A stretch of 7,339 nucleotides of DNA from CAVSWN01 sp046728115 (GTDB lineage Bacteria; Acidobacteriota; Vicinamibacteria; Vicinamibacterales; CAVVIG01), in NCBI GenBank assembly GCA_046728115.1, contig JBKPDW010000175.1, positions 1-7,339 on the forward strand, written 5' to 3'. Made by a program: the position numbers and the translations under genes. The notes beneath the pieces were generated by a model. It saw only the letters and a list, made by a program, of their open reading frames with translations. It was not told the origin of the DNA and did not search any database. Shown piece by piece: positions 6,501 through 7,339 of this stretch; positions within the stretch are counted from its first letter, which is position 1, and each line of letters starts with the position of its first letter.

Positions 6501-6536
6501 GGGCTTGGGGATTGGGGTTCGTGATTGGGATGAGGG
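6501..6536 (+). repeat. G-rich degenerate GGGATT repeat, possible quadruplex
   Basis: Five G-runs occur in 36 bases on the plus strand: GGG-N3-GGGG-N3-GGGG-N9-GGG-N4-GGG. The unit is a loose GGGATT(G) repeat. It satisfies a relaxed G-quadruplex pattern and ends at the ribosome binding site of the next gene (GAGGGA, 6532-6537), so a folded form could affect translation. A matching C-rich copy lies at the end of that gene (7221-7234). The pattern resembles simple intergenic repeats rather than an insertion sequence. Confidence 0.45.
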
Positions 6537-6537
6537 A
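6532..6537 (+). promoter_or_regulatory. Ribosome binding site of the 6545 gene
   Basis: GAGGGA lies 7 bases upstream of the ATG at 6545 and supports that start. It overlaps the last G-run of the G-rich repeat. A second weaker candidate, AAGG, sits at 6540-6543. Confidence 0.65.
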
Positions 6538-6544
6538 TTAAGGC

Positions 6545-7231
6545 ATGAAGCACTTTCTCGCCTCCGCCCTGACCGCGCTGCTTGCGGTCGATCTGCCGCT
6601 GACTGCCACGAGAGTGGCTGGTGGTTCTGCAAATCGTGTGGAGCTGCGAAACACGGGGACTCAGCCGATCAATGCGTGGGTGTTCGCTGTGTCCACGCCC
6701 AACCCCAGCGGCGGCATCCATCGCGTCATCCACTCGGCCGACGTGTACCTCAGCGAAGTCACCGAGGCTTTGAACGGTGCAGAACCGCATCTTCGTCCTC
6801 TCCAGCCGGGCGAAGCGCGGGCCGTGCCTGTTGATCCTTTGGCGGCCGAGGCCTCAATCCAAGTCCTCGCAGCGGTGTTCGACAACAACACCGCTGCTGG
6901 CGACGAACAAACGATCGACTCGATTTTTCAGCAGCGCCGCGCGGACCGCGACGAGTTCAAAGCTGTGCTCGAGACGTTCAATACGGTTCTCGTCGGCACG
7001 CACGGCGTCGCCGCCTTGCCGCCTCTCCAGCAGCGTTTCGCCGCAGACGCCGGGACGTCCGAATCAACCCCGCATCGCGCCGCGCGCGAATCTGTGACCG
7101 CGATGCTGCAACGAGGCCCTGGCGCAACCGACGAAGCCGTTGATCAGTCGCTGCGATCGTACGTTACGTTCGTGACGCGCCAGTACGAGATTGCCGCCAA
7201 ACGTGCGGTGCGAAACTTCTCCAATCCCTAA
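6545..7231 (+). CDS. Secreted hypothetical protein
   Basis: I do not recognise a named family for this 228-residue protein. The N-terminus looks like a Sec signal peptide: K2 and H3, a hydrophobic core at about 4-17, and a possible cleavage site near residues 21-27. No lipobox cysteine is present, and the mature protein has no cysteine at all. Residues 30-112 look beta-rich and resemble bacterial adhesion-like or FxLYD/CARDB-type sandwiches: VELRNTGTQPINAW at 32-45, a proline/glycine turn LRPLQPGEARAVPV at 83-96, and IQVLAAVFDNNTAAGDE at 105-121. From about residue 121 the chain looks helical and charged (IDSIFQQRRADRDEF, and 180-222). The pattern VFDNNTAAGDE...IFQQRR resembles uncharacterised acidobacterial exported proteins I recall, but this could not be checked. 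Codon use and GC bias look like the neighbouring genes. The last codons (NFSNP) fall in a C-rich repeat that mirrors the G-rich leader. Confidence 0.8.
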   Translation: MKHFLASALTALLAVDLPLTATRVAGGSANRVELRNTGTQPINAWVFAVSTPNPSGGIHRVIHSADVYLSEVTEALNGAEPHLRPLQPGEARAVPVDPLAAEASIQVLAAVFDNNTAAGDEQTIDSIFQQRRADRDEFKAVLETFNTVLVGTHGVAALPPLQQRFAADAGTSESTPHRAARESVTAMLQRGPGATDEAVDQSLRSYVTFVTRQYEIAAKRAVRNFSNP

Positions 7232-7234
7232 TCC
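7221..7234. repeat. C-rich mirror of the G-rich repeat
   Basis: CCAATCCCTAATCC overlaps the stop codon of the secreted-protein gene. Its reverse complement contains GGGATTGG and GGATTA, found upstream at 6508-6515 and 6535-6540. The gene is thus bracketed by inverted copies of the same degenerate unit about 700 bases apart. Confidence 0.4.
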
Positions 7235-7259
7235 GCTGCTCCCTACCGCCAACCATCCG

Positions 7260-7339
7260 TCATTCAGTTCCGTGTAGCGTCAGGCCGTGGAAGCCTGGAG
7301 CCTGGGTACTCGCCAGGAGCCGTGCGCGCTTCACGATCC
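7260..7339 (-). CDS. Possible C-terminal end of a convergent gene
   Basis: Read on the minus strand from the window edge, one frame is open for 25 codons and ends in TGA at 7260-7262, with a peptide ending in STQAPGFHGLTLHGTE. Third-position GC in this frame is fairly high (17 of 25), and the layout would be convergent with the secreted-protein gene. The stretch is too short to identify. Another minus frame and one plus frame (from a GTG at 7287) are also open to the edge, so this is a tentative call. Confidence 0.22.
   Translation of the reverse strand, partial: IVKRARLLASTQAPGFHGLTLHGTE
7292..7321. repeat. Tandem heptamer and imperfect hairpin
   Basis: AGCCTGG occurs twice in tandem (7292-7298 and 7299-7305). 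GGAGCCTGG (7297-7305) and CCAGGAGCC (7313-7321) form an imperfect inverted repeat (seven of nine) around a seven-base loop. There is no T-run, so a rho-independent terminator is not supported, although a convergent-gene stem remains possible. Confidence 0.25.

Overview
The window reads as a stretch of high-GC bacterial chromosome, dense with genes. There is no tRNA, rRNA, CRISPR array, transposase or phage gene. The gene set (a four-domain aconitase A, a short epoxyqueuosine reductase, a UdgX-type uracil-DNA glycosylase, a YqgE/AlgH protein and a secreted acidobacterial-looking hypothetical) suggests a free-living Gram-negative bacterium. Acidobacteriota is a plausible guess from the protein flavour, but the sequence alone does not prove it.

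Layout. (1) Positions 1-1268, minus strand: an ammonium transporter gene (amt), its 3' end cut off by the window edge. (2) Positions 1269-1500: a 232-base divergent control region between amt and the aconitase gene. It holds a well-placed ribosome binding site for each gene, a long spaced inverted repeat (TGTGCA-N6-ACATGAAT) and short hairpins. (3) Positions 1501-5849, plus strand: a tight cluster acnA - queG - udgX. acnA and queG are 7 bases apart, and queG and udgX overlap by 53 bases, so this is probably one transcription unit. (4) Positions 5850-5928: a short AT-rich gap with a dyad, followed by algH/yqgE (GTG start, 5929-6492). (5) Positions 6493-6544: a G-rich leader, followed by a gene for a secreted protein of unknown function (6545-7231). 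(6) Positions 7232-7339: a tail that may hold the C-terminal end of a convergent gene.

How the genes fit together. Amt imports ammonium, and aconitase supplies isocitrate, hence 2-oxoglutarate, the carbon acceptor for ammonium. A divergent amt/acnA control region would therefore make sense as a carbon-nitrogen junction, although this is inference. Three successive genes (acnA, queG, udgX) encode iron-sulfur proteins. QueG finishes the queuosine base in tRNA, and UdgX is a DNA-uracil enzyme whose family is known for locking itself covalently onto DNA. The most noteworthy items are the UdgX homologue with an intact KRRIH motif, the long inverted repeat in the divergent promoter region, and the uncharacterised secreted protein bracketed by G-rich/C-rich repeats.
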